A DNA stretch of 10,086 nucleotides from Nitriliruptoraceae bacterium (GCA_007134165.1 SLLJ01000027.1:1-10086); one strand, 5' to 3'; shown: positions 1-7,557, numbered from the stretch's first letter. Notes: generated by a model from the letters alone, not told the origin. Made by a program: numbers and translations.

Positions 1-2
1 AA

Positions 3-1229
3 GACCGCCGCCTACAGGTGATGAACCAACCCCCAGCAGCTCACGACCCCGACGAGGACCTCGCATCGGGCTTTGTCTGCGCGCAGAACTGGGACAGCGA
101 GACCGCCTGGGGTGCGGGAAACCGCTTCAACGAGCGCGGCAACCAGGGCACGTGGTTCACGTACGAGATCGCAGAACCGACGGTCTCAGGTCCCCGGAAC
201 GAGACCTTGGGCCCGATCTCCCTGGCCTTCGCGGATCAGAGGGTCGAAGACAGCGACTGGGACTACAACGACTGGGTGGGCGACCTCGACACGCACGGCA
301 CGTTCGTCGGCGCCGATCTGACCCACCTCGAGTTCAACATCACCCCGCTGGCTCGTGGAGCAGCGAACCGCCACGACTTCAACCTGGTCCTGCCAGCAGG
401 CACGTTCGGGAGCGACGGCACGTACATGCTCGAGAGCCTCGCTCCCGACGGCGCCGAGCTCTCAACTCGAACCGGCGCACTTCGCGCCGAAACTCCGACG
501 GACATCAGAACCTGGGACCGTTCCCTCGACGCCCTTCCGAGGATGAGCAACACGGGCGACGGCACGGTGTCGGAGCCGCTGCAGACGGCGAGGTTGAGCA
601 TCGAGTTCGACGCAGGTCCCAACCCCTTCAGCTTCGGTGACCCCGATGAGATGGGCATCCACGGCGAGAACCGGTTCTTCCAGCCGTACCTGTTCGACAA
701 CTCCACGGGCCAGAACTTCGCGGTTGCAGCCGGTGACATCCGGATGCTGGCCGTACCCGGTGACCGGCGCTGGCCGAGGGAACAGACCCGCATCTGGAAC
801 GCCTACGATGCCGTCACGGAGTCGGGGTTCGCGGGACCTCCCGTCTTCGAGCCGCGTTGGTGGGACCTCGACCTCAACCCCTTGCTCGTCTACGAGGCAC
901 ACGACCCTGCCCGGTGCGGGCGGGCGCCATGTGGGCCAGGACGCGCGTCGTTGCCGTGCTCGTGCGTGTGGCCTCCGGACCGGGTTGCCTGGTCGCTCCC
1001 TGGTCTCGCGAGGCCACACGTACCGCCACCGGCTACGAGTCGTCCGACCCCCACACCGCTGGAACCCGACCCGGGTCCGGGCGTACCGCCAATACCGTGG
1101 CGCTCCCATCGCCGAAGGCAGCCCTCCCGGTTCCCCACGAGTACCTCGCCGGGAGGGCTTCGCATCTCGAGTTGGAAGAGGCCGGCCCCTCGATCGGTTC
1201 GGTCGGCGATGCGTACGAAAGCGCCCTGA
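3..1229 (+). CDS. LruC/DUF4842-like protein, partial, with disrupted C-terminus
   Basis: The frame is open at the left edge (no stop before GTG18/ATG21), so the true start and any signal peptide may lie outside. Residue numbers count from GTG18. Residues 65-295 resemble the LruC/DUF4842 domain: SLAF followed by DWDYNDWVGDL at about 80-90 (the family's GDYDFNDLV-type acidic motif), LARGAANRHDFNLVLP at 111-126, FFQPYLF at 220-226, and RWPREQTRIWNAYDAV at 251-266 before a WW pair. LruC-domain proteins are usually exported or surface proteins of unknown function; no enzyme residues are evident. After about residue 295 (base 900) the family likeness stops. The frame continues as a Pro/Arg-rich tail that passes, out of frame, into an IS3 transposase relic and ends at 1229, so the tail is probably not native. 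The domain call is from motif resemblance only. Confidence 0.6.
   Translation, partial: DRRLQVMNQPPAAHDPDEDLASGFVCAQNWDSETAWGAGNRFNERGNQGTWFTYEIAEPTVSGPRNETLGPISLAFADQRVEDSDWDYNDWVGDLDTHGTFVGADLTHLEFNITPLARGAANRHDFNLVLPAGTFGSDGTYMLESLAPDGAELSTRTGALRAETPTDIRTWDRSLDALPRMSNTGDGTVSEPLQTARLSIEFDAGPNPFSFGDPDEMGIHGENRFFQPYLFDNSTGQNFAVAAGDIRMLAVPGDRRWPREQTRIWNAYDAVTESGFAGPPVFEPRWWDLDLNPLLVYEAHDPARCGRAPCGPGRASLPCSCVWPPDRVAWSLPGLARPHVPPPATSRPTPTPLEPDPGPGVPPIPWRSHRRRQPSRFPTSTSPGGLRISSWKRPAPRSVRSAMRTKAP
900..1136. other. unassigned spacer between LruC-like domain and IS3 relic
   Basis: About 240 bases with no convincing coding signal. The + strand frame of the LruC-like gene gives a Pro-rich, Cys/Arg-containing tail, and another + frame gives an open but unrecognised stretch that later becomes the IS3 frame. 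It probably holds the scrambled 3' end of the LruC-like gene plus rearrangement debris. Confidence 0.35.
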
Positions 1230-1381
1230 TGGAACCCGTCATCCGGCTCTTCCAGCCCGAGTGCATCCGCACCAGGGTCTTCAACCCCGGGCCCTCCAGG
1301 ACCCACCCCGACGTGGAGTACACGACCGCCGGCTCCCCTCGGCACGGGACCATCCGATGCACGCTTCGTCGCCGCCTCTGA
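1137..1381 (+). pseudogene. IS3-family transposase (OrfB) C-terminal relic
   Basis: One + frame ending at the stop 1379-1381 reads GPSIGSVGDAYESALMEPV, then IRLFQPECIRTRVF, then DVEYTTAG. This matches the rve/DDE integrase core of IS3-family OrfB proteins (PSIGSVGDAYDNALMESVIGLFKTECIR..VF..GP..T..DVEYATAG). The Glu of the DDE triad is kept (GAA at 1232-1234), but the first two Asp-containing segments and the whole N-terminus are absent. After TTAG the expected WVDWYN-RRLHSSLG end is not read in this frame; RDHPMHASSPP in another + frame around 1349-1380 looks like its decayed remainder, so there is a frameshift near 1338-1350. Non-functional fragment. It belongs to a different IS3 subgroup from the relic at 7288-7550. 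Confidence 0.75.
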
Positions 1382-1412
1382 CCTGCAGCCCCCGGTGGCG
1401 TCAGGCTGCAGG
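1382..1412 (-). terminator. stem-loop spanning the stop codon of the XRE-REC gene
   Basis: A perfect 9-bp inverted repeat, CCTGCAGCC (1382-1390) and GGCTGCAGG (1404-1412), encloses a 13-nt loop. The TGA stop of the XRE-REC gene (1403-1401) lies in that loop. No U-tract follows on the - strand, so it is not a textbook intrinsic terminator; it could be a 3'-end stabilising hairpin or a weak terminator. Confidence 0.4.
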
Positions 1413-2006
1413 GTCGTCTTTCGTGTGGAGGCCTGCTCGCCGCAGCGCCGCGCCGACCACGCCGATGGTCAGCGGCTTGTCGAGGATGTGAAGCCCTCGC
1501 TCCCGGGCAGCGAGGTCGATGCCCTCGTCCCGTTGCGCCGTGACCAACACGAGCGTGCTCGCCGCGAGCTCTGGCATCTCGGACCAGCGATCCGCGAGCT
1601 CGAGACCATCGAGACCCGGCATCACCACGTCGATGAACGCGACCTTCGGGCGCACGCGGCCCAGCGCGATCAGTGCCCGCATGGCGTCGCTCTCGGTGAC
1701 GACCGTGACGTCCACGCCGAGCACCTCCGCGGCATCACGGACGAACCAGGCGAGGTTCTCGAGGTCGAACGGCGAGTCGTCGACGCACAGGATCGTGACG
1801 CTTTCGCTCTCCGCGGCGTCCTGGCCGGCTACCAACTGCTCCAGACGACGGCGATGCCGCGCCTGCGGTTCGCTGCGCCCGGACTCCCACGCATTGACCG
1901 TGCTGAACGAGACCCCCAACAGCCGGGCCAGGCCCTCCTGGGTCAGGTTGTCCCGTGTCCGGATGTGCGAGACGTGGTCACTGGCCGAACGCTCGTGCTC
2001 ACCCAT
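1401..2006 (-). CDS. XRE-type HTH + receiver-domain response regulator
   Basis: Intact protein of 201 residues from ATG2006. An upstream in-frame GTG at 2018 is possible, but GAAGGG lies just before the ATG and almost nothing Shine-Dalgarno-like precedes the GTG. Residues about 10-58 form a Cro/XRE helix-turn-helix (LTQEGLARLLGVSFSTVNAW, then ESGRSEP). Residues about 70-195 form a CheY-like receiver: acidic pair in CVDDSPFD, phospho-acceptor Asp126 in FIDVVMPGLDG (codon 1631-1629), Thr in LVTAQ, Lys in LDKPL. All five receiver hallmarks are present. Likely a DNA-binding response regulator whose phosphorylation alters binding. HTH before REC is the reverse of the common REC-effector order. It lies downstream of the FIST/hybrid-kinase genes on the same strand, separated by about 250 bases, and is the natural output of that pathway. 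It is the only uninterrupted gene of the set. Confidence 0.88.
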   Translation of the reverse strand: MGEHERSASDHVSHIRTRDNLTQEGLARLLGVSFSTVNAWESGRSEPQARHRRRLEQLVAGQDAAESESVTILCVDDSPFDLENLAWFVRDAAEVLGVDVTVVTESDAMRALIALGRVRPKVAFIDVVMPGLDGLELADRWSEMPELAASTLVLVTAQRDEGIDLAARERGLHILDKPLTIGVVGAALRRAGLHTKDDPAA

Positions 2007-2061
2007 GACACCCTTCACCTCGCCGTCAGCGATCGCGCGGTCACGTTCGGTCCCCTGGCAT

Positions 2062-2083
2062 CGTGCCGCCTGTAGGCGGCACG
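2062..2083. promoter_or_regulatory. 22-bp perfect dyad, candidate operator or leader hairpin of the XRE-REC gene
   Basis: The arms CGTGCCGCCT (2062-2071) and AGGCGGCACG (2074-2083) are perfect reverse complements with a 2-bp centre. The dyad lies about 55 bp upstream of ATG2006. As DNA it looks like a dimer-binding operator, fitting autoregulation by an XRE protein; as RNA it gives a 9-bp stem with a 4-nt loop. A second small inverted repeat (CGGC-TGA-GCCG, 2082-2092) abuts it. Regulatory function is inferred. Confidence 0.45.
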
Positions 2084-2252
2084 GCTGAGCCGTCGGTCTC
2101 GGCGCGTGCTCGCTATCGCGTCACACTGCTAGCCGACAGCTCAAATACCAGCGTGTTCGGTCACTCGTTGCCGAATAACACCATAGCGTAGTGGCGTCAG
2201 CGGTGAGCGATGCGACCTACAGCCGTGCGGGCGTGGGTAGGGACCAGCGAGC
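2084..2252. other. intergenic region upstream of the XRE-REC gene
   Basis: The only clearly less GC-rich stretch in this part of the window is about 2105-2195, between the kinase stop (2253) and the XRE-REC gene. It is where a promoter of the - strand XRE-REC gene would be expected. I see no -35/-10 pair with good spacing and mark none. Confidence 0.3.
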
Positions 2253-3191
2253 TCAGCGCCCCAGCACACCGTCCGCGCGTACTCGCTCAAGTGCCGTGGT
2301 CGCCCGCTCAAGTTCCTCGCTGATCTGGCGGGCCAGATCTGCGAACCCGCCCTCATCGGGCACACCGAGCCGCGTGCAGCTCTCCGCGTGTGCGCACACG
2401 TCACGAAGTCGCTCCTATCCGAGCGACGCTGCGTTGGACCGCAGCGTGTGCGCCGCGAGCCGGAAGCGTTCCTTGTCGAACGGGTCCGCACTGGCTCTCA
2501 GGTCCGCGACGTAGCGGGGGACGTGCTCGGCGAACAGCACGAGCAGGCGGTCAACCAGCGGACCGTCGGGCGTCCTGCGTCCCGCCATCGCGCGCAGGGG
2601 TGCCGGATCGAGCACCGGCGCGGCGTGGTAGGGGGTCGGCGCGGCCGGGTCCGAGACGCGCGGATCACCGGTCGTGGGCGTCGGAGCGCCGAGATCCTTC
2701 GGCACGACCGAGGCGAGGACCCCGAGCAGCGACGCGCGATCGAAGGGCTTGAGCAGCATCGCGTCCATCCCCGCCGCCGCGCAGGCGGCCCTCTGCTCGT
2801 TCGTGCCATCCGCGGTGACCGCGACGATCGGGACACGTCCCCCCGAGGACTCCAGCGCATGGATCCTCCGCGCGACGGTCAAGCCGTCCATCCTGGGCAT
2901 GGAGCCGTCCATCAACACCACGTCGAAGCAGCCATCGCGTGCGGCCGCAGCCGCGGCCTGCCCGTCGGCCACCATCTCGACGTGGTCGGTGAGCTGCCGC
3001 AGCTACCCCCTGATGACCTCCTGGTTGATGGCGTTGTCCTCAGCGACGAGGACCCGCAGGCCCGGTGGCACGGACGTCACAACCTCCGGCTGGTCCTGCT
3101 CGTCCGGTGCAACCTCCTGGAGGGGCAGCTGAACCCGGACCGTGGTCCCGACGCCGGGGGTGCTCTCGAGGGTGATCCACCCGCCGAGCAG
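2253..3191 (-). pseudogene. hybrid kinase fragment 3: HATPase tail, receiver and HPt with two in-frame TAG codons
   Basis: One frame, read through two TAGs, gives LLGGWITLESTPGVGTTVRV (HATPase end), LRVLVAEDNAINQEVIRG, TAG (3005-3003), LRQLTDHVEMVADGQ, the receiver body with DVVLMDGSMPRMDG and LLKPF, a linker, the HPt helix RFRLAAHTLRSNAASLG, TAG (2417-2415), then ERLRDVCAHAESCTRLGV to TGA at 2255-2253. Homology is continuous across both TAGs, so these are point nonsense codons, not gene boundaries. ATG2975 could start an orphan piece, but it would lack the first receiver strand and acidic pair. Confidence 0.8.
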
Positions 3192-5428
3192 CCGACCAGC
3201 TCCCGCACGATGCTCAGGCCGAGCCCCGAGCCGTCGACCCGACGGGTCGGCGTCGGATCGACCTGCGTGAACGGCTCGAACACCTCCTGCTGGCGATCGG
3301 CCGGTATGCCGATGCCGGTATCGACCACCTCGATGCACAGCCGTGGGTCACCGTCGCCGTCGGATACCCGCGCGGCGGAGAGCGTGACCGACCCCTGCTC
3401 GGTGAACCGCACGGCGTTGCTCACCAGGTTGGTCACGATCTGGCGCAACCTGGCGCCGTCGGTCAGCGCCAGGGCGGGCAGCGTGGCATCGACCTGGAGG
3501 ACGATGGCCAAACCGCGGCGCTGCTCGATTCGAGCGATGTCGAGGAGGTCGCCGAGCAGCAGGAGCAGTCCGCTGGCAGCATCCCGAGCAGCGGTGACGA
3601 AGGAGCGCTGCCGTTCGGTGAGGTCGTCCTCGAGCAGCAGCTCGGTCATCCCGAGCACAGCGGTCATCGGGGTACGGAGCTCGTGGCTGATCGTGGACAG
3701 GAAGCGGGTCTTCGCCTCATTGACGATGTCGGCCTGCTCCCGCGCGGCGACCAGGGCCTGCTCGGTGCGGGACCGTGCCATCGCTCCCGCGATGATCTGC
3801 GCCGCTGCCCTCAGCAGGGCCAGGTCCTCGTCGGACCAGGCGTCGTACCGCTCGATCTGATCGAGCTCCAACACCCCCTCCAACCTCCCGCCGACCATCA
3901 GCGGCAGTGCGAGCATCGAGCGGACCTCGGGTCGCATCGAGGTTGGATGGGCTCGCGAACCCGTGGGCGCGACGTCCCGGGCGTCGTCGATCAGCACGGG
4001 CGGGCCCGCGGCGAGCCGGTCCATCCAGAATCCGACCTTCTCGAGCCGTCGGTCCTGGGCCCCGGCACTGCGCGCAGCCACGCCATCCTGGCACCACTGG
4101 TGAGTCAGCTCGAGCACCCCGGCGTCCCGGAGCTGCACCAGGGAGGCCCGGCTGGCGTCGTAGCTTCGCGCCAGGTCGGCGAGCGCGAGATCCAGCGCGG
4201 TGTCGAACGCCTCGAAGCCGACGAAGCGGGCCGAGATGCGTGCCAGGACAGCCTCGTACTCCAGGCGCCGACGTTGACGTTCAGCCTCCTGAAGCTGCTG
4301 GGTGAGGTCGACTACCAGCCCTGCCATCCGGACCGGCGTGCCCTCGCCATCACGAACGATGACCCCGTCGATGCGGACGGGGACCGCGTGGCCGTCGACA
4401 TGCCTGAGTCGCGCCTGCGTCTCGAACCGCGCCGCATCCCCGGCCAACGCCTTCCCCGCCTCGCGGTAGACGTGCCCGCGGTCCAAGGGCGTGAGCAGCG
4501 AGGTGAGCAGTTCGTCACCGCTGATCGTCGGTGCATCGTCACGGCCGACGAGGCGGAACAGCGCCGCGGAGTAGGAGGTCAGTCCGGTTGCGGCTTGCCA
4601 CTCCCAGATCGCATCGTCCACCGCTTCGAGCACGAGCTCGAGCCGGTCCCGGGCTGCTGCCTCATGCTGCCGTGTCTCGATCAGCTCCTGCTCGTAGCGA
4701 CGGCGCAACTCGGCGTTGGCCAGCAGCTCGGCCAGCACCCGCAGCAGCTGGTGTTCGGTCGTGGACCAGTCTCGCCGACCCGTGACGACATCGAACCCCA
4801 CGAAGCCGAAGCACACCCCGGCCGCGGCGATCGGCAACGCGATGAGCGTGATGACCCCCTGGGGCTCGAGGATCTGCCGGATCCCGCTTCCCGACGGCAG
4901 CTGCTGCACGTCATGCACGTGCATCGATCGCCCACGGAGGTGAGTGGAGACCCAATCGGCGACCAGCTCCAGGGGCACGTCCTGGAGCTCGTCGATCTGC
5001 GGCTCGACGCCCTCGGCGCACCACTCGTGGGTGTTCGAGGTGGTGCCCGCATCGACGTCGTAGCGGAACACGTAGGCACGGTCGACCGCGGCGAAGGCAC
5101 CCGTCCGCTGCCGCGCCACGTCGATGGCCTCGTCGAGCTCCTCCACCGGCGTGTTGACGAACCCGACGGCCAGGTCCATCAGCAGCTGCTGGAACTCCGA
5201 GCGCTCACGGGCCTGCCACAGCGCCTCGACGCGGTCCGTGACCTCGCGGCGGAACCCCACGACACCCCGCACCGTGCCCGAAGCGTCGCGGTAGGGGCTG
5301 AGGTCGTGCTCGAAGATGCGACCCGTGGCGTCATCCCGGTGCTCGTCCCGCACGCCGCGTCTGGTCGCCACCACCTCGACGCTGGCGCTCAGGCAGGCCT
5401 CACCGAGGGGTTCGGGGAGCCTCGGGGG
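3077..5428 (-). pseudogene. hybrid kinase fragment 2: sensor tandem and kinase core
   Basis: The longest continuous real frame in the window. About 745 residues run from the PAS remainder (EVVATRRGVRDEH) through GAF, PAS, GAF, HisKA and HATPase to GLGLSIVRELVG (about 3192). The last 38 or so codons, down to the stop at 3077, are a shadow after the frameshift. Internally it is undamaged: H-box, N-box, G1 and G2 are all canonical, so this piece could still fold as a kinase core if a start were available. No start codon with an obvious Shine-Dalgarno is seen at its head. Confidence 0.8.
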
Positions 5429-6035
5429 GCAGGTGACCGGCGATGGCAGCCCGGTTGCGTCCGATCCACCCGGCGCACGCCAGGTTGACCTCGACGAATC
5501 GGCCCGCACGGTCGGTCATCCAGGTAGGGAAGGGCAGCGCGTCGAGCAGGCCCTGCTGCCGGTCTCCGAGGTCGACAAGACCGTGCTCCGCGAGCTCACG
5601 CCGACGTTGCTCCCGGGTGATCACGAGGGGACGGGCGAGCACCTCCATCACGGGCACGAGCGCGGTGACGAGCCGGGGATCCAGCGCCGACGGTCGGGAC
5701 AGCACCACGAGGCCGTAGCCGGGGAGCCGGCAGGTGTGATGTACGCCCTGGACATCGCCGGCGGCGACCTGCCAGACGGCTCGGTCGGTCCCCTGCGCGG
5801 ACTCAACGGCTCGTGCCATCAGCTCGGCCCAAACGGGGCGACGCTCGACCACCCTCGGGGTGACCTGCACCGTCGTGGCCCCGTCGTCGTCCAGCGCGAT
5901 GACCCCGCACGCCGAGGACGCGGTGCGCCGGACCAGCAGCGGCAGCGCTCGGCGCAGCAACGGCTGGGGGTCGGACTCCCCACCGAGCGACCGCGCGATC
6001 TCGAGCAGGGCCTGCTGGCTGACGGCGTCACGCAT
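5424..6035 (-). pseudogene. hybrid kinase fragment 1: N-terminal region and start of first PAS domain
   Basis: Uninterrupted from ATG6035 for about 204 residues, beginning MRDAVSQQALLEIARSL and ending in the PAS sequence GWIGRNRAAIAGHLPP. It then runs into the 6-base run at 5424-5429; without correction it stops after a few more codons (GAP...RTPR, TGA at 5402-5400). Removing one base of the run joins it smoothly to PRLPEPLGEACLS in the next fragment. Confidence 0.7.
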
Positions 6036-7151
6036 CGTCGCGTGCGACCCCCAGGCGTTCGGCCACGATGGTCTTGTTGTACAACTCCAGATAGCGGTCG
6101 CCGGGGTTGCAGACCTCGCCGTTCGTCGCGGCGCCGATCCGAGGCGTCCCGACGTCCACCGTCGCGAGCTCGGCGTCGAAGGCATCACCGAGGTAGGGCA
6201 CCCGGGAGATGCAGTCGAACACGACCCCGAGACCGTCCTCGGATACAACCGCGCCCGGACCCGACGCCGCCACCTCGGCGGCCGCGAGCAACGAGTCGGG
6301 GTCGCCCTCCATGAGCCGGACGAAGGCGCCGGTCGGGACCTCACCGACGCAGAACAGCGCACCGCCATCACGAGACACCGGGTCGCGCACCACCAGCTCG
6401 CCGTCGAGCTGCACGATCCCCAGTGGGTAGGAACCCGCCAGGCTGAAGGCGTCCTGGTCCTCGGTGAGCTCCGCGTGCTCGGCGACCAGGCGCTCGTAGA
6501 CCTCGGCCGCGGGGCGGTGGTCGAGCTGATCGATCCGCCGGCCCGGCGCCGCAGTCACCGCCAGTGGCAGCCCCACCGCCTGCCAGCCGTGCGCGACCCC
6601 CCGCCTCGCTGGCGAGGTCGACGACCGCGATCACCGCGGCATCCTGGTGCAGCCCATCGCGGGTCAGCAGGCACGGCATCCGTTCGAAGCTCAGCGACCC
6701 GGCACCACCACCGAGCTCGGTGCCCAGCAGCCCGATGTGCTCGAACAGCGCCGACAGCCGCGCGTCGCTGTGGCCCGAGGTCGCGTCGACGAAGGTGAAC
6801 ACGGTGCGGCCCTCGGGATCGACTCCTTCCAGCGCAGCCTCGAGCCGCCCGTCGAACGCCTGCGGGTCACCGCTGACATCGTCGACGACCGCGACGCGCG
6901 CACTGGTCGGCAGCCCCACCACGACACCGCCGGTCGATAGCAGGTCGATGCCGTGGATCACGCGCGGGACGACCGCGCCGAAGACCTCCACGGGGGTTCG
7001 CACGCAGGACCAAAGCGAGTTCGTCCGTCGATGGCAGGTCGCCCTCGGCGAGCAGCACCATCAGGCAGCCGACGCCATCCTGCGCTGCGACCGCTCTCAG
7101 CAGCTCGATGAGGGCCTCAGGGGTGGTCGTCTCGAACCGCTGCACGACCAT
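6028..7151 (-). pseudogene. FIST domain sensor protein (FIST_N + FIST_C), frameshifted twice
   Basis: The reconstructed protein is about 374 residues, the usual length of a FIST_N/FIST_C protein. It starts at ATG7151 with GGAG five bases upstream (in-frame GTG7166 is the alternative). Frame 1 reads MVVQRFETTTPEALIELLRA to LALVLRANP; frame 2 VEVFGAVVPRVIHGIDLLST to AVIAVVDLASEAG; frame 3 VAHGWQAVGLPLAVTA, then EVYERLVAEHAEL (FIST_C entry), GELVVRDPVSRDGGALFCV, and CISRVPYLGDAFDAEL to the stop. FIST domains are thought to sense small ligands such as amino acids and to feed signalling proteins. The junctions are one extra base in C5 (6992-6996, - strand) and in G6 (6597-6602, - strand); removing one base at each restores a seamless frame. 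The stop overlaps the kinase ATG, implying translational coupling. Confidence 0.8.
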
Positions 7152-7156
7152 CGCCG

Positions 7157-7160
7157 CTCC
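7157..7160 (-). promoter_or_regulatory. ribosome binding site of the FIST gene
   Basis: GGAG on the - strand, 5 nt before ATG7151. It favours this start over the in-frame GTG7166. Confidence 0.5.
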
Positions 7161-7287
7161 GCTCACCGTGCGCGTCCAATGTCAGGTCAGAACTGCACAT
7201 CATCCGTCCGAGCAACCTGCCCGCACCACCCCGATGAGGTGAGCTCGACCACGTGGCACAGGCCCACTGCAGCGCTCTCCCTCTGGT

Positions 7288-7550
7288 TTCCCCGACCGGT
7301 TCGACTCCATCGAGCACGCCCGCGCCCACGTCCGCGACTTCTTCGGCTGGTACAACCACCAGCATCGCCACTCCGGCGTGGCCTTGATGGCCCCGACCGA
7401 CGGCCACTACGGCCGCGCCCCCGCCATCACCACCGCCCGCAGCCAGGTCCTCGACGCCGCCTACACCAGACACCCCGACCGGTTCGTCCGCAAACCCCCC
7501 ACGCCGCCATCGCTAGCCGACACCGCCTGGATCAGCCGGCCCGACCACAA
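7288..7550 (+). pseudogene. IS3-family transposase (OrfB) C-terminal fragment
   Basis: The + frame reads FPDRFDSIEHARAHVRDFFG, WYNHQHRHSGVALMAPTDGH, YGRAPAITTARSQVLDAAYT and RHPDRFVRKPPTPP, ending in AWISRP. This is the C-terminus of the IS3 OrfB subgroup carrying WYNHEHRHSGIGLHTPADVHYGRA and ERFVRKPPEPP. The catalytic DDE residues and everything N-terminal are missing. Homology begins abruptly at about 7288 (a + strand stop lies at 7240-7242) and fades at about 7550, where a TnpB element end begins. The frame continues open to 7716 but is then antisense to tnpB. The protein type differs from the relic at 1137-1381, so the two are not copies of one element. Confidence 0.8.
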
Positions 7551-7557
7551 CCGTTGC

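Larger units (their letters stand above)
2253..6035 (-). pseudogene. hybrid histidine kinase (PAS-GAF-PAS-GAF-HisKA-HATPase-REC-HPt), interrupted
   Basis: Rejoining three reading frames gives a kinase of about 1260 residues. It starts at ATG6035, overlapping the FIST stop (ATGCGTGA). Approximate order: poorly defined N-terminal sensor-like region 1-150; PAS 158-250 (WMTDRAGRFVEVN); GAF 280-440 (HEWCAEGVEP); PAS 465-580 (AIWEWQAATG); GAF 590-760 (HQWCQDGV); HisKA with His in TISHELRTPM (codon 3685-3683); HATPase with LVSNAVRFT, DTGIGIP and GSGLGLSIVREL; REC with VAEDNAINQ and Asp in VLMDGSMPRMDG (codon 2909-2907); HPt with His in AHTLRSNAASLG (codon 2450-2448). No membrane segment is seen, so it is probably cytosolic. 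Damage: one extra C (- strand) in a 6-base run at 5424-5429, one base missing near 3192-3193, and TAG codons at 3003-3005 and 2415-2417. Phosphorelay His-Asp-His residues all survive, but no single frame encodes the whole protein. Confidence 0.85.

Noticed and set aside
1395..2088. + strand open frames opposite the XRE-REC gene
   Set aside because: Shadows of a gene with intact HTH and receiver motifs on the other strand.
2253..2975. A separate REC-HPt gene starting at ATG2975
   Set aside because: It would lack the first receiver strand and acidic pair, and homology continues in the same frame upstream across the TAG at 3003-3005.
2253..3191. UAG recoding as the main explanation for the two internal TAGs
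   Set aside because: The same gene pair carries four frameshifts, so ordinary decay is simpler; kept only as a check in the findings.
2388..3860. 490-codon + strand open frame
   Set aside because: Antisense to the HATPase, REC and HPt segments; no domain features, only GC-driven openness.
3683..5488. 601-codon + strand open frame opposite the kinase
   Set aside because: It is antisense to a frame with canonical kinase motifs, and its Arg/Asp/His-rich sequence has no recognisable domain; typical high-GC shadow.
7167..7287. Promoter for the FIST-kinase operon
   Set aside because: TTGCTC and CATTGG-like boxes can be picked out on the - strand, but none has convincing spacing, and the region may be IS debris.
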